Below are positions 60,170-64,000 of a stretch of DNA of 64,000 nucleotides, piece by piece (position 1 is the first letter of the stretch; each line of letters opens with the position of its first letter). The DNA is from Voacanga thouarsii (lineage: Eukaryota > Streptophyta > Magnoliopsida > Gentianales > Apocynaceae), in the NCBI GenBank assembly GCA_026120185.1, contig JANUWF010001497.1, positions 1,848,501 to 1,912,500 of the forward strand, given 5' to 3'. The notes beneath the pieces are model-generated. The model did no database searches. It was not told the DNA's origin and saw only the letters and a list, made by a program, of their open reading frames with translations. The translations under genes and the position numbers were made by a program.

Positions 60170-62671
60170 CTCATAGACAAGCCTCCTTCTTCTTTCTTTG
60201 AAAACCTTCTTGTACAACCTTCCTTGAATTGAAGAATGCCTCATTTGATTGAGTAATTTTCTACGATAATCAATGAATTCTCCCATTTTTCCTTATATTT
60301 CTCATCTATTTATAGGTTTAGAAAGTTCCTAGACTCGTAGGTACAAAGTTCTTGGCCAAGTAGAAGTTGAAAGATACTAAAACTCCACAGATTACCAAAA
60401 ATCGAGTAGAAAAAAATCAAGCATTGCCTTAGCTCTAGGGCACAGCCAGCGCCGCCTTGGCTCTCTGAGCCGGCACCGGTTGTGTTCTGCTTCTCTACTC
60501 ATTGGCTGATTTTTCTTCGAATTTTACACAATGTGTTCCAAAATGCAGCTAGCGCCGCCTTGACTCTTGGAGTCGGCACCGGTTCCACTCTATTTTGCTC
60601 TGCTCCACTAATTTTTCCATCGCTTTGAAGTTCGTTTCAACAGTGCATGCCGGCTCCGGTTCTAGAGCCCTAGCCGGCGCCACCTCTCCTCTGTTTTGCG
60701 ATATTTTTGTTTCGTTTTACCCTAAAAATCTGAAATAAATAACAAAATACCTTTCCAAGGGTAAAATCTCAAATATGAAGGAATATGACTAGTTATTGAA
60801 CAAAATATATTACAAATAAACCTCAAATAACTAGAAAAAATATGACTAATTTAGCCCCTAGCATATTCCCTCACACTTAGCTCTTTGCTTATCCTCAAGC
60901 AAAGTATCAAGAACAAGTAGGAAAACACAATGTTTCATTAATCACTCAATCAATTTCACAACCATATCTTTAACGCTTTCTTCATTTAAGAACATAAAAC
61001 ACATAACACTACATCTTTCACAATCAATGCAAGACTTGTGTAAGTGATAAATGACTTAGTAGAACCATCACAATACTTCACACTATTCTTAAACCATTGG
61101 AAAGAATTTAGTTCAAAAAGAATATGCATTTCATATGCTTACTTTTCATACACTCTCTCCATTAATCCGAGATATATCATAATTCTACTTAGATCAAGTA
61201 GGACTTTTAAGCTTGTAATGTAAGGCTAAAGGCTTGTAATGTAGCTTATCAAACAAAGGATATAGGAGAATCAAAAGTCAACGAAACTGAAAGTTCGCAA
61301 GAAAAGGATAAACAAAATGAATCAATAATTTCCAACTCTTCTTGCTCTCCTATTCCAAAAATTAATCAAACCATAACCTTATATAGCAATTTCAACTCCA
61401 CTCCAGCAAATCCTGCATTTTTTCTTTCTTTTTCTTTCTACTCTTCTTTATTCCTTTCACAAGATCACTCACAATTTCAGTAATGGTGTCAAGTACTTTA
61501 TATGAACTTAACTTTTTACAACTCAATCACCATTCCTTTTGTAATCTTTTCTTTCTTCATTCTATTCAATAAGTCTTTTCTCTTCTCTTTCTTTCTTTTT
61601 CTTTTTCAACTCCTTTTTTTTCTCACTCTTACTGCTGCTCTTCTTTTCTTTTCTTGTTTTCAATCTCTCTTTTCTAGCAGCTGTTTGTTTTCTTCCCTTT
61701 TCCTTTCCAACTCAACTTGTTATTGATCCATGACTGAAAGTAACAAGTCATGATCTTTATCCCTACATTCTTTCTCAACATTCTCATACATATATGTTCC
61801 TCTATCAAGAGCACAAAGATTTGGAAAATTATTCAAACTCTCAGAAACAAGTAATGGACAAAATATTGTAACGGATTTTAATAAAAGAAATCAACAATTT
61901 AGGCTAAAAAAAGGCACTAAGGATGTTATGAAAATTGGTATGCTTGAAAAGCTCAAACTATCCAAAAAATGCCTATTACCATCATTCCTAAGTTAAATCA
62001 TGACTGTCTTTCTTATTTCGCCTCGAGAGGTATTCAAGTAAGTTCTAGAATGCTCCATGAATTTTAGTAGAAAAACAGGTTTAAGAATAATACAAAGTAT
62101 TAGATCAAGAACTACTTTGTCCAGGTGTGTACAAAAAGTCATGCATAAGCCATAAATGATCTAGAACATATGTTCTATAATCTATCATAAAGACATTCAC
62201 TAAAAATATAGCTTGAAATCTAAAGAATTTCAAAAAATTTGAAAAATTTTCACTCAAAATTTTCTCCCAAGAAGGTTAAAGTATATATATATATATATAA
62301 GACTTGTCAATCAAATCACCCCCCCACACTTAAGCTAGACATTATCCTCAATGGCCAAATAAATATAACAATAACAATAATACCATGAGACTAAAAATAT
62401 AAAGGAGAAGAGATAAGAAAAACAAAATTTCATTCGGTTGGCAATGTGCTGTACAAGAGTGGAATGCTTGAAGAATGAAGCATTGCAAAGTACCTAAAAA
62501 AAAAAAATACAAAGGAAAACACACCAAAGAGTAAAAACTAAAAAAGAAAATAAAGCAAAAACAAAAGAAAGAAAATAGTACAAACAAAGGAAAGCAAAAC
62601 GAACTAGAAAAAAAAAACATTAAAAGAGAAAGAAAAAACAAGAGTGATTGAGAAAATGTAGATAAACATCA
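60170..62671 (-). mobile_element. Ty3/gypsy-like noncoding region
   Basis: Between the nested solo LTR and the accessory ORF. It contains three GC-rich blocks at 60440-60700 with CCAGCGCCGCCTTGG, AGCCGGCACCGGTT and AGCCGGCGCC. Two minus-strand motifs, CTTGAGGATAAGCAAAGAGC/TAAGTGTGAGGG (60906-60876) and GCTTAAGTGTGGGGGGG (about 62335-62319), resemble the conserved tract next to the polypurine tract of plant Tat/Athila elements. No protein-coding similarity is seen; the CT-rich frame at 61502-61726 is low complexity. Confidence 0.5.
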
Positions 62672-63882
62672 TCAGTCCTCCTCGGCATCATCATCTTCAT
62701 CATTATCAGCTGGTGTAGAGGTACTCGCACCACCATTGAGGCCAGAAGAATGCTGCCTCAACTCAGCCAACTGCTACTCCATAGTAGCTTGTCATCTCGC
62801 CATGTCATCCATAGTACCCTGCAAGCGTAGGAGTACCGCCATTTGTTGATTGAGTCGTCCCAACATGGTAGTCTCAAAATCAGTCCAGGGTTGGGATTGA
62901 GATCTGCTAGCTCGTGCACGTGTCGGTGGTGATGGTTGTTCCTCCTCCACTGTGGGTGGCCTTACCTGACCAGGTTGTTTGACCTCGAAGGGAGTTAGCC
63001 ACTTTTTTAACTCCTGGCTGTACTTGTACCCGCAACTTATAAGAGTTTGCTTAGTGACCAAATCGTGCTCAATGGTAGCCTCCATGAGCTCTCCCTCAAG
63101 ACTCACACCAAAGTCTTTTAGAATCTTCATTATAACCAAGGGAAAAATGAAGGCTTTTGTGGAGAGACGGTGATGAACAACTTCCCTAATAGATTGGATA
63201 ATCAATGGTGCAAGAGGGACAGGTAATGTGTTCATCATCCGATGCAAAATATAAGTGTCAATCAGTCTAGTCTCATTGAAACCACTAGCATGGGGTAAAA
63301 CATTAAACCCAAACATGTAGACTAGAGCTCGAAAGTTAGCTGCTAGATCATTGTTTGAATAGAAATTATTAGCTTGAAAGACATTATGCTTATATAATCC
63401 TAGGGTAGCTTTAGTCCCTCTAACATTCCAATTCGGGTCAGAAAGAATCTTTTGATTATTCACATCTATCCCTTGCCACGTATCATCGTCAAAAACCTGG
63501 AGGAGATTAGCTAATTGGTTTTGAGTGATGACAATGGGAACTCCTTTCACTTTTGTTTCAATATGTGGAAGATGTTTATTGCCCTTATCCGTCATATTAG
63601 CATAGAATTCCTTAATAAGCACGGGACAATACTTTCATTTGAATTGTACTATCGCCCCCATCCTAACCTTCTAAACATCATGCCTAATTTGAGTGCACGG
63701 TCTAAGGTGGGTGAGAAAGTATGCTCGACAATAATCTTATTAGATACTCTCCTACTGTACTATTCCTCACAAGATGTATTAGTAAACTCAGTAGGTCGAA
63801 GGAATAAATGATCAACAAATGAAGGGGCTGAGGAAGAGAAAGTTCTCGCCCTTTTAGAAGACTGACCACTTTCTCTAGACAT
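62672..63882 (-). pseudogene. retrotransposon accessory ORF (Transposase_32-like)
   Basis: From the ATG at 63882 (MSRESGQSSKRARTFSSSAP) through a TAG, a small frameshift near 63655 and a TGA where Trp is expected, the frame continues KYCPVLIKEFYANM. It is then open to 62792 and, across TGA and TAG codons, reaches an acidic end (DNDEDDDAEED) with a stop at 62674-62672. The core LIKEFYANM...VKGVPI...LANLLQV matches the 'putative plant transposon protein' domain found in Athila/Tat-type gypsy elements (consensus VREFYANM...VRGK...INxFLGL). A coiled-coil-like tail follows. Function is unknown; it is often an extra ORF beside gag-pol. Degraded. Confidence 0.65.
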
Positions 63883-64000
63883 GGTCAAGTAAGGAATGGG
63901 GGAAATAGGAAGAGAGAATAAGTAAGCTCCAAGTCTGAAAACAGGGCCACTACCATTTCAAAGATATTCCTCAAATTCAGGCAACTCTCAATCAGTCTCA
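63883..64000. other. upstream flank of the accessory ORF, window end
   Basis: No feature recognised; presumably more of the same retroelement beyond the window. Confidence 0.4.

Noticed and set aside
62348..62641. 97-codon minus-strand frame rich in Phe, Leu and Ser
   Set aside because: It is a low-complexity A-rich stretch read backward; composition explains it.

Overview
This is a nuclear segment of a flowering plant, almost certainly a dicot. It is AT-rich and crowded with plant-type LTR retrotransposons, CACTA and hAT transposons, a LINE fragment, an endogenous pararetrovirus and a mitochondrial insertion. The sequence alone does not support naming a species.

Only one gene looks fully intact: a four-exon GT47 exostosin-family glycosyltransferase on the minus strand (36005-32995, 680 aa). 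A second tandem copy upstream in window coordinates (29161-24053) keeps the same exon structure but has two in-frame TAG codons in its last exon, so I call it a pseudogene. Everything else with coding similarity is a host-gene relic or part of a mobile element.

Layout. 0.56-1.8 kb: end of a CACTA element with transposase remnant. 2.6-12.2 kb: a crooked-neck-like (HAT-repeat splicing factor) pseudogene split by a complete but decayed Ty1/copia element (Copia-1, 2669-11856, TSD TCTAG). 12.7-15.0 kb: a TGTAACACCC-type repeat and a small hAT-like fragment. 16.0-22.2 kb: two Caulimoviridae-type endogenous pararetrovirus segments in inverted, tail-to-tail orientation, with a recognisable viral promoter region between them. 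22.2-23.8 kb: a nuclear mitochondrial insertion carrying a well-folded trnS(UGA), bordered by alternating purine/pyrimidine DNA, then TAA/TGA microsatellites around a solo LTR. 24-36 kb: the GT47 pair with a LINE fragment between them. 38.85-44.34 kb: a Ty1/copia element on the minus strand (Copia-2) that carries, in opposite orientation between gag and pol, an intron-containing RKD-type RWP-RK transcription-factor pseudogene. 46.3-49.1 kb: a second CACTA element with TNP1/TNP2-type remnants. 49.1-54.6 kb: a truncated copia gag interrupted by the long LTR of another copia element. 54.6-64 kb: a Ty3/gypsy-like element on the minus strand containing a three-level nest: solo LTR (TSD CTCAT), hAT element (TSD AGACCACC), solo LTR (TSD CTGTC).

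The most unusual locus is the RKD-like gene copy inside Copia-2. Next are the inverted pararetrovirus pair, which could form a hairpin RNA if transcribed through, and a short ORF with an RRSRRLAG-like motif kept at the same distance from the LTR end in two diverged LTRs of one lineage.
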